Positions 17,707 to 26,442 of a DNA stretch of 64,000 nucleotides are shown here, piece by piece. The stretch is from Polycladidibacter stylochi (GTDB lineage: Bacteria; Pseudomonadota; Alphaproteobacteria; Rhizobiales; Stappiaceae): assembly GCF_001562055.1 (NCBI RefSeq), contig NZ_LLWE01000005.1, forward strand, positions 124,001 through 188,000, given 5' to 3'. Each line of letters starts with the position of its first letter. The first letter of the stretch is position 1. The notes under the pieces are model-generated. The model was not told the DNA's origin. It searched no databases and saw only the letters and a program-made list of their open reading frames with translations. Made by a program: the position numbers and the translations under genes.

Positions 17707-18348
17707 TTACAGGTTCTTGTCGATATACTCGCTAATTTGATCAATCGAGAGCGCTCCGCTCACCTTTTCGCCATTAATAAAAAATGTCGGCGTTGAATTA
17801 ACACCTAATACCTTTGAAGCATGTTCGCGGGTTGCGGTCAGTCCGTCGAGTATCTTCTGATTCGTCAAGCAGCTTTCGACTTCTTTTTCCGATAAACCGA
17901 TTTGTTTACCCATCTTTAAAAGCGCACCATATGGATTATCGGTAAATGCCCAGTTGCGTTGCTCGTGGAACATGGTGCCTAGTACTGTCAATTGCTTTTC
18001 CGGCGCTGAACAACGTACAAGCATGGAACCCGCCGCTGCAACTGTGTCTAACGGAAACTCGCGGAAGATAAAATGGACTTTGCCTGTATCGATATATTTT
18101 TCTTTTAGCTTAGCGTAAGTTGTGTTGTGGAACGTGGCACAATGGGAACACGTTAATGAAGCATATTCAACGATCGTTACCGGCGCATTTTTCTCGCCTA
18201 GCGCCATGTCACCCAACGGGCTTGGCTGCATCAGCTCTTCTTTTGTTGCAGCTTGGGCTATGGATGTAAATGGCAGCGCAAGGCACAGTCCTGCAGCAAG
18301 AACCAATGCTGAAGAACGATTTACGAAAGATCTACGCGTTAAGGTCAC
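17707..18348 (-). CDS. DsbA-family thiol:disulfide oxidoreductase, possible Tat substrate
   Basis: A 213-residue exported thioredoxin-fold protein. The active site is CSHC in VEYASLTCSHCATFH, the cis-Pro loop is STPTFFINGEKVSGA, and the helical insertion carries FREFPLDTVAAAGSML. It probably introduces or exchanges disulfides in the periplasm. The signal peptide begins MTLTRRSFVNRSSA, whose TRRSFV fits the twin-arginine pattern, with a cleavage site after AQA. A second, related gene lies 276 bases upstream on the same strand. Confidence 0.9.
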   Translation of the reverse strand: MTLTRRSFVNRSSALVLAAGLCLALPFTSIAQAATKEELMQPSPLGDMALGEKNAPVTIVEYASLTCSHCATFHNTTYAKLKEKYIDTGKVHFIFREFPLDTVAAAGSMLVRCSAPEKQLTVLGTMFHEQRNWAFTDNPYGALLKMGKQIGLSEKEVESCLTNQKILDGLTATREHASKVLGVNSTPTFFINGEKVSGALSIDQISEYIDKNL

Positions 18349-18624
18349 GTGCTTTTTCCCAGTATTCGAGTTGCTTTAATATGTGTATGCCAGTGAAGAC
18401 ACTTACACGTCAACTCCAACGAAAATGAGGAGGAAACAAGGCCAGGCGCAAAATATGCTGTGTAAAGCGTTCAAGTTGCGATCACACTTAGGTGATGTTT
18501 ATTCCCAGCCCCCCCAAAAAAGGCATGGTGCAAAGAAACGCGTATGGAGCACATGCCTGTTTACTTCGTTTTGGGTCTGCTTGCCGTCTCTGGCTGAAAG
18601 GCACAGCCTGCTACAGCATCCTTG

Positions 18625-19272
18625 TTATTTTTTTAGCTCCGCCTCGATGATTTTTACGATTTGATCTGCTTTCAGCGCACCAACATATTTCTTGCCATTA
18701 ATGAAAAAGGTTGGTGTTGCGCTGACTTCGAACTGCTCATAGGCTCTATCGCGCACTTGTTGGAGCCCATCCAAGATTTCCTGGTTGGTAATTGCCGCCT
18801 CCACTTGTGTTTTATTCATGCCCACTTGCTGACCCATTGTAAGAAGCGCGTTATACGGATTGTGGGTGTAGGCCCACTCTCGTTGATGGGCGAACATCAT
18901 TTCAATGTAGTCACGATATTGTTCGGGCGGTAAAGCGCGTCCAATCATATAGGCAGCACTGGCGACAGCATCCAAGGGAAACTCACGGGTGATGTAATTC
19001 ACCTTGCCGGTTTTGATGTAGTTTTCTTCAATAAGCGGGAACACCTCACGCGAGAAGAAAGCGCAATGCCCACAAGTAAGTGACGAATACTCTATTATTG
19101 TAATGGGGGCATTGGCTGAACCTTGCTGGGCTTCTGGCAGACTACCTGCCTTCAACAGCTCTTGTTGGGAAACTGTTTGCGCATTAGCCAAAGATAGAGC
19201 GAGAAAAAAAATAGCGATTGGCAGGGGAATTTTCTTTGCGAGAATTGTTAAAAAGTTACTCCAATTAAACAC
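18625..19272 (-). CDS. DsbA-family thiol:disulfide oxidoreductase, second copy
   Basis: A 215-residue paralogue of the neighbouring DsbA-like protein. The active site is CGHC in IEYSSLTCGHCAFFS; TREFPLDAVASAAYM and SATPTFFINGKKYVGALKADQ are conserved. The GTG at 19272 is preferred because AGGAGG stands five bases before it and the product then opens with a compact Sec-type signal peptide ending ANA; an in-frame codon at 19332 would add 20 residues with no signal-like character. The two copies differ in the active-site dipeptide (SH versus GH) and in signal type, so their redox partners or folding state at export may differ. Confidence 0.88.
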   Translation of the reverse strand: MFNWSNFLTILAKKIPLPIAIFFLALSLANAQTVSQQELLKAGSLPEAQQGSANAPITIIEYSSLTCGHCAFFSREVFPLIEENYIKTGKVNYITREFPLDAVASAAYMIGRALPPEQYRDYIEMMFAHQREWAYTHNPYNALLTMGQQVGMNKTQVEAAITNQEILDGLQQVRDRAYEQFEVSATPTFFINGKKYVGALKADQIVKIIEAELKK

Positions 19273-19605
19273 GGGTACCTCCTGGCAGTGACGCAAGCTC
19301 AATAAATTCTTGGAATATGCAGTTGGCGGCATTATCGATACTTCACATGTGAAATGCCTTGATGCTTACCAGTTTATCAGCTGCCAGTTTATAAATAAGT
19401 GTGACAAGGGCGCACGAGTGCTTTTTGTCGCGCCCCTAAAACTACGGGGCTGATACGCAATTGATAGAATGCCATTTATTTGCTGGCTAAATTATTGTTC
19501 GGAACTCAGTTTTTGTACATAAGTTTGCCTTAATTGCCTTTATGTTGCGATGAAATGCCGATAATGCAATGCCTTGAGACCTTGTTAGAAATGTGGACTA
19601 TTAGA
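19273..19605. other. Divergent intergenic region
   Basis: It separates the second DsbA-like gene from the lipoprotein gene and should hold both promoters. A small inverted repeat (GCCCC 19432-19436, GGGGC 19446-19450) is present. No other element or gene is seen. Confidence 0.45.
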
Positions 19606-20247
19606 ATGCTGCGAAACTTTAGTGCTCTGTTGTTAGTGGGCGTGATTTCGGCTTGCCAAGCACACCGAGCTGGCGAATATGAAGCTGAACAGGAACAAAC
19701 CCATAGCCGCCAAGAGACTACGCAGCACGCGACCCTTCGTGAAGAGCAGGATATGCTCTCGCTCGCTGAAACGAACAGTATTGTCGATGTCAAAGCACTG
19801 ACACGCAGAGCATGGCATGTGAGTGCAGGCGATGCGAGCGGTAGCTGTGCCGTGACATTCTCCCCTCGCCTGTTGTCACGCGATGACACTGCAAAACAGT
19901 CAAATACGCAAAATGCTCCCTTGAGCGATGAGGCAGAAAAACAAGAGAAAAAGCAGGTTAAAACCCTTAGAACCAAACCCCAGTCTCAGACGCAGCCTCA
20001 GCCTCAGAGCACTAATGCTGTTGCAGCTCTTGAGACAGCTGTTGAACATTTGCGAATTGGCGTACTGGACATGAGGGGATGCAAATCCAAGCAAATTAAC
20101 GATTTAGCTGGATGGATGGTCAGCGGTGATAAAATTGAGCTGGTTGATCGTGAGCGCAAGGTACAAGCACATGTGCTGATGGAACGGCCTGATTTGTTAC
20201 TGGGCTATACCAATAGTGGCGTTGATTTGATTTTAAGTCACGAGTAA
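19606..20247 (+). CDS. Lipoprotein with AprI/Inh (Omp19-like) protease-inhibitor-type domain
   Basis: A 213-residue predicted lipoprotein. With the ATG at 19606 it has a short signal peptide and lipobox VISAC (lipid Cys17). The distal half follows the Inh/Omp19 pattern: an early GSCAVTF strand, then a later CKSKQINDLAGWMVSGDKIELVDRERKV, a tail strand and the final GVDLILSHE. That is the beta-barrel fold of metalloprotease inhibitor Inh and of the Brucella Omp19 lipoprotein. Between the first strand and the second half is a long polar insert with SQTQPQPQS. The two cysteines of the domain are kept. A role in protecting against host or self proteases is inference from the family. It is convergent with the DUF721 gene. 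Confidence 0.7.
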   Translation: MLRNFSALLLVGVISACQAHRAGEYEAEQEQTHSRQETTQHATLREEQDMLSLAETNSIVDVKALTRRAWHVSAGDASGSCAVTFSPRLLSRDDTAKQSNTQNAPLSDEAEKQEKKQVKTLRTKPQSQTQPQPQSTNAVAALETAVEHLRIGVLDMRGCKSKQINDLAGWMVSGDKIELVDRERKVQAHVLMERPDLLLGYTNSGVDLILSHE

Positions 20248-20314
20248 ATGCTATCACGCAAAATCATTGTGCGTTTAGAGAAGCTCACAATGGTTTTGGC
20301 TATACCTGCTATCT

Positions 20315-20836
20315 TTAGATATTACCAGATTTAGCAAGTATGGCTTTGCCCAGTTTTTCCAGTGCCGTGCGAAGACGGTCATCTTCGACATGGGAGACTT
20401 TACGCTTCACACGTTCCCGCTCGGCCTCTGATAAATCGCGTAGTTTTTGTGGCTCTTTAACTGGCGTTGGCGGTATATGCTTTTGAATGACTTTGATACG
20501 GCCTACGGCATTCCAGCCAAAGAAAACGTTGATGCGTTCACGAACCTGAGGGATTTCATGGGTGAAGAACAAAGCTGTCGGACCGTCGCAGTGCACCAGC
20601 AGTGTTGCCGGTTCAGCCTGTTGTTCGGCTTCATCGCTCTTTTGGCGTGGCCAAATGAGTTGCACCGGCTGCACTTTACCCATATAACGCTGACCCACGA
20701 GCTCGGGCCACGCTGCCAAGAGGTCAACGGTGGCAAAGCCCCTTTTGCGGGCAGCGGGGGAAATGGTTTTTCCTACAAGCTCGTTTAATTGGTGGCTTGT
20801 TTGCATTCCCTCATGAGATCTGGCAGCTGTCTTCAT
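20315..20836 (-). CDS. DUF721 (DciA-like) protein
   Basis: A 173-residue protein. The N-terminal half carries the DUF721 pattern: a helix (NELVGKTISPAARKRGF), then LLAAWPELVGQRYMGKVQPVQLIW, LLVHCDGPTALFFTHEIPQVRERINVFFGWNAVGRIKVIQ. DUF721 members include DciA, which recruits and loads the replicative helicase DnaB in bacteria lacking DnaC; that role here is inference. The C-terminal third is highly charged, as often seen in the alphaproteobacterial members. It is divergent from mutY. Confidence 0.85.
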   Translation of the reverse strand: MKTAARSHEGMQTSHQLNELVGKTISPAARKRGFATVDLLAAWPELVGQRYMGKVQPVQLIWPRQKSDEAEQQAEPATLLVHCDGPTALFFTHEIPQVRERINVFFGWNAVGRIKVIQKHIPPTPVKEPQKLRDLSEAERERVKRKVSHVEDDRLRTALEKLGKAILAKSGNI

Positions 20837-20983
20837 ATTTGTTTACCACAACACGGAAATGCGGCACCTCTATGACCTTACGTTTCTATTAGTTCTAAAT
20901 GAGCCCCTACTTCAGCGGTATCATGAATTACCTAGAATACCTCAACAATTTGGGGGCTAATCTAGATTGGCCCAAATAACAGT

Positions 20984-22147
20984 ATGCAAGATAATAGTCG
21001 TTTACTTTATTGGTATGACAGAAATGCACGTGATCTGCCATGGCGAATTCTGCCTAAAGATAAACTTTCTGGTGTAAAACCGAATCCCTACCATGTCTGG
21101 CTTTCGGAAATAATGCTGCAGCAAACAACTGTGGCAACCGTTAAGAGCTACTATAAAACCTTCATCAACCGCTGGCCTACACTGCAAGATTTGGCGGCAG
21201 CCGACGAAGAAGAGCTCCTAAAAGCTTGGGCCGGACTTGGGTACTACTCCAGAGCGCGGAATCTACATAGATGTGCCAGGGAAGTTACTTTGCAGCACAA
21301 TGGCAGGTTGCCAAATGATGAGCAGCGACTGTTAAAACTACCGGGTATTGGCCCCTATACAGCAGCTGCAATTACAGCTATTGCGTTTGACGCACATGCA
21401 GCAGTTGTTGATGGTAATGTAGAGCGAGTGGTGAGCCGTTATTTTGGTATCGAGGAAGCGTTACCTGCCTCTAAACCATTGATAAAAAAGCATATGCATG
21501 CACTCACACCTCAAGATCGCCCTGGGGATTTTGCGCAGGCGATGATGGATTTAGGTGCAACAATTTGCAGCCCGCGCAAGCCTGAATGCACAAAATGCCC
21601 TTGGCAAAAAAGCTGTAAAGGCTACTTGAAGGGCATTGCTGAAACACTGCCACGCAAGGCTGCGAAACAAGCAAAACCCGTTCGCTTTGGCGTGGCATTT
21701 ATTGTTAAATCCGGTGATGGCTCGGTGCTTTTGCGCAAGCGTGGCGATCAAGGTTTGCTCGCTGGAATGAGTGAACCGCTTACCAGCGAATGGTGTGCGG
21801 TGGGCTTTGATCGTAAGCTTATACCAAGCAGCGAGATGATTAATGCGCATCACATAAGCATTGTGAATACGTTACCTAAGATGCTCCAAAATGAGCTCGC
21901 AGAACCTCTCAAAAATATTGTGGATAAAAATTCTAATAGCGCGATTTGGGAAAAAGTTAATCATAGTTTCACACATTTCCACTGCGTGGTTTTTGTGGGA
22001 GCGGTTTGTATTTCGCACAAATTTCCATTGCCCGACGGGTACTGGTGGTCTGCACCCACACAAGTTGATGGTGAAGCTTTGCCTACAATCATGAAAAAGA
22101 TTGCATCAGCAGGCAGCACTGTTTTGAGCGGCGATACTCGCATTTAA
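20984..22147 (+). CDS. mutY: A/G-specific adenine DNA glycosylase
   Basis: A 387-residue base-excision enzyme that removes adenine mispaired with 8-oxoguanine. SEIMLQQTTVATV carries the catalytic Glu, LPGIGPYTAAAI is the helix-hairpin-helix, VVDGNVERV carries the catalytic Asp, and the 4Fe-4S cluster cysteines are spaced C-x6-C-x2-C-x5-C in CSPRKPECTKCPWQKSC. A C-terminal NUDIX-like domain for 8-oxoG recognition follows (FGVAFIVKSGDGSVLLRKR). The transcript ends in the repeat-bearing terminator at 22146-22225. Confidence 0.95.
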   Translation: MQDNSRLLYWYDRNARDLPWRILPKDKLSGVKPNPYHVWLSEIMLQQTTVATVKSYYKTFINRWPTLQDLAAADEEELLKAWAGLGYYSRARNLHRCAREVTLQHNGRLPNDEQRLLKLPGIGPYTAAAITAIAFDAHAAVVDGNVERVVSRYFGIEEALPASKPLIKKHMHALTPQDRPGDFAQAMMDLGATICSPRKPECTKCPWQKSCKGYLKGIAETLPRKAAKQAKPVRFGVAFIVKSGDGSVLLRKRGDQGLLAGMSEPLTSEWCAVGFDRKLIPSSEMINAHHISIVNTLPKMLQNELAEPLKNIVDKNSNSAIWEKVNHSFTHFHCVVFVGAVCISHKFPLPDGYWWSAPTQVDGEALPTIMKKIASAGSTVLSGDTRI

Positions 22148-22225
22148 AGCCTGCCATCCAGATGAACCACTGGGGATTAACCACTGGGGATTAACCACTG
22201 GGGATTAACCAGGTGGCAGGCTTTT
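22146..22225 (+). terminator. Terminator of mutY with repeat-filled loop
   Basis: AAAGCCTGCCA at 22146-22156 pairs exactly with TGGCAGGCTTT at 22214-22224 and a fourth T follows. The loop is unusually long (about 57 bases) because it is filled by the tandem repeat at 22165-22211. The stem overlaps the stop codon of mutY. Confidence 0.8.
22165..22211. repeat. Tandem repeat, 14-bp unit, 3.4 copies
   Basis: AACCACTGGGGATT is repeated exactly at 22165-22178, 22179-22192 and 22193-22206, with a partial fourth copy AACCA. The copies are identical, so copy number probably varies between strains. Confidence 0.95.
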
Positions 22226-22341
22226 CACTTATGAGAACTTATAGCTCATCGAAGCTTTTATATTACGACCTTTTCCCGACCATCCGCTAAAATAGGAGGG
22301 GCGCCACAATTACTGAGCATTTTTTTACCGCTGTTATTGGT

Positions 22342-23247
22342 CTAAATTCCAATTTTGACCATATGTGCTGTTGCTGAATAACAAGTGGAGTTAGCTTCTT
22401 TGATCGCACCTTCTTTATCAAGAAGGAATTCAGCTTTAAGTGAAATTGAGTGCTTGAGTGCTGGGTCGGAATCTGTTTGCTGGCATAGAATTTGATACTC
22501 GGTCTCATCTTCAACTTTTGCCAGGTCCTTTTCAAAATAGGCTGTTATTTCCAACTCACCACTATCATTTCTGGAAAAGGCAATCTCAATATCATTTGAA
22601 GGTGCGAAACAGATTTTTTGGCCAATTAGCTCGGCGAAAACACCCTGATGACATAACGTAAAAACAGATGCCTGTTCTTCAACAGATAGCTTGTTGAAAA
22701 ATTCATCCCTACTGGTGACCGTCTCCCCATCAAAACTGAATGCATTCAGACCAAAACGGGGCAGATCTGCATTAAATTGATTGGGAAATGCATTTTTCAG
22801 ACCTTTTTCAGTCAATGAAGCCATATCGCTTTTCGTCTTGCTTATTTCTTCGCTAAAAGCAGACTTTATTTCATTTGTGTATTTTTCATCTGTTTCCAAG
22901 TTCAATTCGAGCAGAACATTACCTTGGTCGGATATCCTGTAGGATTTGCTTAATGCATCTTCATGAACTGTAAAGTTATTACGTATTCCCCCTGTCGCAA
23001 TTTCAGAGAGCTGCATGAAGGCATCGACTTTTCGGCTGGTTTGTGAACGTGGCGAAACCATATCAAACACCAGTTTCTTGGCCTCTGCCCGATCCGTACC
23101 ACAAAACCAGTCAACCATTTTATCCCAAAGACGAGAGGCGCTAGAGCCCACATGATCCCTGTCTGTGGACTTTGCAATATTGCGAATATCCGAAGTGTTG
23201 ATTTCAGTATTGAAGCGGGAGCCAGTGATTGAAATTGATGAGACCAT
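22342..23247 (-). CDS. Type III secretion effector-like protein with STE-type translocation motif
   Basis: A 301-residue protein, cytosolic by composition, with no signal peptide. Residues 41-56 read LWDKMVDWFCGTDRAEA from position 40. This matches the conserved N-terminal translocation region of Salmonella SPI-2 effectors such as SspH1/2, SlrP and SseI, whose consensus is WEK(I/M)xxFF and which in SspH2-type proteins continues as FCST...EA. The similarity continues: helices, then a strand block SYRISDQGNVLLELNLE where the effectors have YFCILDE...ILSVTLD (alignment from memory). The first 40 residues are rich in Ser, Thr, Ile and Asn, as in type III signals. The C-terminal half (from about residue 150) is unrecognised and lacks leucine-rich repeats. 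The start at 23247 is chosen from composition; the upstream AAAGAAAG is a weak ribosome site. No secretion machinery lies in the window. Confidence 0.68.
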   Translation of the reverse strand: MVSSISITGSRFNTEINTSDIRNIAKSTDRDHVGSSASRLWDKMVDWFCGTDRAEAKKLVFDMVSPRSQTSRKVDAFMQLSEIATGGIRNNFTVHEDALSKSYRISDQGNVLLELNLETDEKYTNEIKSAFSEEISKTKSDMASLTEKGLKNAFPNQFNADLPRFGLNAFSFDGETVTSRDEFFNKLSVEEQASVFTLCHQGVFAELIGQKICFAPSNDIEIAFSRNDSGELEITAYFEKDLAKVEDETEYQILCQQTDSDPALKHSISLKAEFLLDKEGAIKEANSTCYSATAHMVKIGI

Positions 23248-23395
23248 AGCATTGCTTTCTTTGTTTTGCCCAAGTGTCAGACGCCCCCTCAAAATCAATT
23301 TATAAAGCCAATAGTTCTTCTGTTTTGAGGAGCAGGTGATATTGAGCTTAAACTAACGCTGCGTATTGATTGTTTCTTTCAACACACAAACACAT

Positions 23396-23425
23396 AAAGG
23401 CCGGTATGGATGCACCGGCCTTTTT
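23396..23425. terminator. Terminator between amn and the effector-like gene
   Basis: AAAGGCCGGT at 23396-23405 pairs with ACCGGCCTTT at 23414-23423. It ends the amn transcript on the minus strand (short T run) and isolates the effector-like gene from it. The T run is longer on the plus strand. Confidence 0.8.
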
Positions 23426-23446
23426 AAGATCATATTGTATGCGTAA

Positions 23447-24955
23447 TTACTGGAAAGCGGTTTCGGCAAAAGAGCGCAATTTGCGAGAGTGCAGACGCTC
23501 GCTTGGCATTTGCCGCAGAATCTGCATGGTTTTTATGCCGATTTCCAAATGCTGTGCCACTTGGCGGCGATAAAAATCGGTCGCCATGCCGGGAAGCTTT
23601 AGCTCTCCATGCAATGGTTTATCGGAAACACAAAGCAACGTGCCATAAGGAACACGGAAGCGGAAACCGTTTGCCGCAATGGTGGCGGATTCCATATCCA
23701 AAGCAATAGCGCGAGACTGTGAGAAGCGCTGCACCGGTTCGCGGTGGTCGCGCAGCTCCCAATTGCGATTATCGATTGAAGCCACTGTGCCGGTACGCAT
23801 GACGCTTTTTAGCTCATAGCCTTTGTAGCCTGTTGTTTCGGCCACGGCTTGCTCTAATGCCACTTGCACTTCAGCGAGTGGAGGAATAGGCACCCATGTG
23901 GGTAAATCGGCGTCCAACACCTTATCTTCACGCACATAACCATGTGCCAACACATAATCACCCAGTTGCTGGCTGTTGCGCAGCCCAGCGCAGTGCCCCA
24001 ACATCAACCAAGCGTGCGGCCTTAACACCGCAACGTGATCGGTGATGGTTTTGGCATTAGATGGCCCAACCCCGATATTGACCATGGTGATGCCTGTATT
24101 ATCCTCGCGTACCAAGTGGTAGGCGGGCATTTGCGGCAAACGATCGAGGGCCACACCTTCTGATGGCTGGCTCTCGCCGGCACGGGTGATAACATTTCCC
24201 GGTTCAACAAAAGCCTTGTACCCACTATTCGGGTCTGCCAGCAGCTCCTTTGCCTTTTGAGCAAAGCCATCAATATAAAACTGATAGTTGGTAAACAGGA
24301 CAAAGTGCTGGAAGTGCTTTGGTGCTGTGGCAGTATAGTGCTGCAGGCGATGCAAGGAATAGTCAATTCGTGGCGCCGTAAATGGAGCTAATGGCTGCGG
24401 CCCATCGCCAGCTTCATAAATACCGTTGGCAATCGCATCATCCATCACTGCCAGATCGGGAACATCGAAGACATCGCGCAAGGGGCGGTCCGCGCTGGAG
24501 GGAAGCGCACCTTCCACATTCGCACCATCATAAAAGGCAAAGTGCAGTGGTATGGGTATTGTGCTTTCGCCAATCACAACGGGCTGTTCGTGATTGCGCA
24601 GGAGCTGCTCCAACTGTTCGATCAAATATTCGCGAAATAAATCCGGTCTTGTGATGGTGGTTGAATAGTGACCCGGACCTGCGACAAAACCATAGGACAA
24701 GCGGCTATCAGTGCGGCCGTGGCTGTCGCATTCCAAAGTGATTTGCGGATAAAAGGCGCGTACTTTACTTGATGGCCAATTGCCATTCACGGCATCACGA
24801 AATGCGTGGCGTAAAAATTTGGTATTACGATTGAAAATTTCGATGAGGAAGTCTACGGCGGCCTCTGCCTGCGTAAAAGCGCGGGAGGCGACGGGCTCCG
24901 GCATTATAACAGCGTTTTGAGCTGTGCGTACGTCGCTATCGGATATAGTCGACAC
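23447..24955 (-). CDS. amn: AMP nucleosidase
   Basis: A 502-residue enzyme splitting AMP into adenine and ribose 5-phosphate, which adjusts purine pools. The N-terminal AMP nucleosidase domain has FYPQITLECDSHGRTDSRLSYGFVAGPGHYSTTITRPDLF. The C-terminal half is nucleoside-phosphorylase-like, with MVNIGVGPSNAKTITDHVAVLRPHAWLMLGHCAGLR and the later IALDMESATIAANGFRFRVPYGTLLCVSDKPLHGELK. The GTG at 24955 is chosen because AAGGAG lies nine bases upstream; a TTG at 25021 has no such site. Length is normal. Confidence 0.95.
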   Translation of the reverse strand: MSTISDSDVRTAQNAVIMPEPVASRAFTQAEAAVDFLIEIFNRNTKFLRHAFRDAVNGNWPSSKVRAFYPQITLECDSHGRTDSRLSYGFVAGPGHYSTTITRPDLFREYLIEQLEQLLRNHEQPVVIGESTIPIPLHFAFYDGANVEGALPSSADRPLRDVFDVPDLAVMDDAIANGIYEAGDGPQPLAPFTAPRIDYSLHRLQHYTATAPKHFQHFVLFTNYQFYIDGFAQKAKELLADPNSGYKAFVEPGNVITRAGESQPSEGVALDRLPQMPAYHLVREDNTGITMVNIGVGPSNAKTITDHVAVLRPHAWLMLGHCAGLRNSQQLGDYVLAHGYVREDKVLDADLPTWVPIPPLAEVQVALEQAVAETTGYKGYELKSVMRTGTVASIDNRNWELRDHREPVQRFSQSRAIALDMESATIAANGFRFRVPYGTLLCVSDKPLHGELKLPGMATDFYRRQVAQHLEIGIKTMQILRQMPSERLHSRKLRSFAETAFQ

Positions 24956-25158
24956 GTGTGATTTCTCCTTCTTCGTGTCGTGATATGTGTGCCGGAACTG
25001 TGCGGCTAGGTCAAGTGACAAGTTAATGATAGGGTGAAATATATTTTTATTGATGAATATTATTTCATTCCGTTAGCTTGTCAGTAAACTGTTATCAAAT
25101 TTTCATTGGGACGACATTTTCAAGAGCTATCAAAACAGAAAACTTGAGGATCGTTTAT

Positions 25159-26367
25159 ATGAATAATTTCAAATTATTAGCTGTTATTGCAGCATCATTG
25201 CTGTCGACTTTGCCCAGCCTTGCTGCCGAGATTGGGCCACGACCAGCTTTTTTAGTGGACCTGATGGCCGAGGGGCCGCTTAAAGAGAAGCTGACAGCTT
25301 GTATTGGTAAGCCTGTTCGTAAAACAGACTTTTCTATTGGGCACCGCGGTGCTGCCATGCAGTTTCCCGAACACACCAAGCAGTCTTATGAAGCGGCCGC
25401 GTTGATGGGTGCCGGAATTTTGGAATGTGATGTAACCTTCACCAAGGATCACGAGCTGGTTTGTCGGCATGCACAAAACGATTTGCACACCACAACCAAC
25501 ATTTTAGCGAGCTCACTTGCCAATAAATGCCACAAGCCTTTCCAAGCTGCACAAGGTGACAAAAAGGCCAGTGCCGAATGCCGTAGCGCTGAGTTAACGC
25601 TTGAAGAGTTTATGAGCTTGCGCGGTAAAATGGATGCGGCCAATAAAAAGGCGCAGAATGTAGCAGACTATATGAATGGCACCGCACACTGGCGCACAGA
25701 TTTGTATGCCAATGCTGCGGGCCAATTGATGACACACAAACAAAGCATTGAACTCTTTAAAAAACTCGGTGTGAAATTTACGCCTGAGTTGAAAAAGCCA
25801 AGTGTTGCCATGCCACACAATGGTATGAGCCAAGCGGACTACGCGCAAAAAATGATTGATGAGTACAAGGCGGCAGGTGTTGCCCCTGAAGATGTATTTG
25901 CTCAATCATTCCAACTTGAAGATGTTTTGTACTGGATTAAAAACGAACCCGAGTTTGGCAAGCAAGCAGTTTATCTGGATGGTCGCTACAATGTGGACGG
26001 CTTTGACCCAATGAAACCGGAGAGCTTTTCGCCCAGTATGCAAGAGCTGAAGGATATGGGCGTGAACTACATTGCACCGCCTATGTGGATGCTGGTAGGC
26101 CTGCAAGACGGCGAGATCGTTGCAAGCCCTTATGCCAAAGCTGCCAATGCCGCAGGTTTAAAGCTGATTACATGGACCTTAGAGCGCTCTGGCAATATGG
26201 AGAATGGCGGCGGCTGGTATTATCAATCAGTCAAACCCACAATAAATTCACAGGGTAAGACTTATGAATTGCTCAATGTTTTGGCGCAGGATGTCGGCGT
26301 TGTGGGCGTTTTCTCGGACTGGCCAGCAACAACTTCGTTCTATGCCAGCTGTATGGGTATGAAATAA
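25159..26367 (+). CDS. Secreted glycerophosphodiester phosphodiesterase
   Basis: A 402-residue periplasmic enzyme that releases glycerol 3-phosphate and an alcohol from glycerophosphodiesters. The signal peptide ends SLAA. The GDPD signature is complete: [45 protein letters not shown], with the catalytic His and the metal-binding Glu-x-Asp. A longer insert than in Escherichia coli GlpQ follows (to [14 protein letters not shown]), then FTPELKKPS and a C-terminal [12 protein letters not shown]. The ATG at 25159 has TTGAGGA eight bases upstream. It may feed phosphate or glycerol phosphate scavenging together with the PhoX-like gene 4 kb away. Confidence 0.9.
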   Translation: MNNFKLLAVIAASLLSTLPSLAAEIGPRPAFLVDLMAEGPLKEKLTACIGKPVRKTDFSIGHRGAAMQFPEHTKQSYEAAALMGAGILECDVTFTKDHELVCRHAQNDLHTTTNILASSLANKCHKPFQAAQGDKKASAECRSAELTLEEFMSLRGKMDAANKKAQNVADYMNGTAHWRTDLYANAAGQLMTHKQSIELFKKLGVKFTPELKKPSVAMPHNGMSQADYAQKMIDEYKAAGVAPEDVFAQSFQLEDVLYWIKNEPEFGKQAVYLDGRYNVDGFDPMKPESFSPSMQELKDMGVNYIAPPMWMLVGLQDGEIVASPYAKAANAAGLKLITWTLERSGNMENGGGWYYQSVKPTINSQGKTYELLNVLAQDVGVVGVFSDWPATTSFYASCMGMK

Positions 26368-26388
26368 AATCTATGCGGTTTACCAGAG

Positions 26389-26425
26389 CTTCAGGCAATC
26401 CAATAGTGTTGCCTGAAGTGCTTTT
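26389..26425 (+). terminator. Terminator after the glycerophosphodiesterase gene
   Basis: CTTCAGGCAA (26389-26398) pairs exactly with TTGCCTGAAG (26409-26418) and a TGCTTTT tail follows. Confidence 0.85.
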
Positions 26426-26442
26426 CTTGAGAGTTATACGCT

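Noticed and set aside
22165-22211. Short direct repeats as a CRISPR array
   Set aside because: The 14-bp units are contiguous with no spacers and lie in a terminator loop; no cas gene is present.
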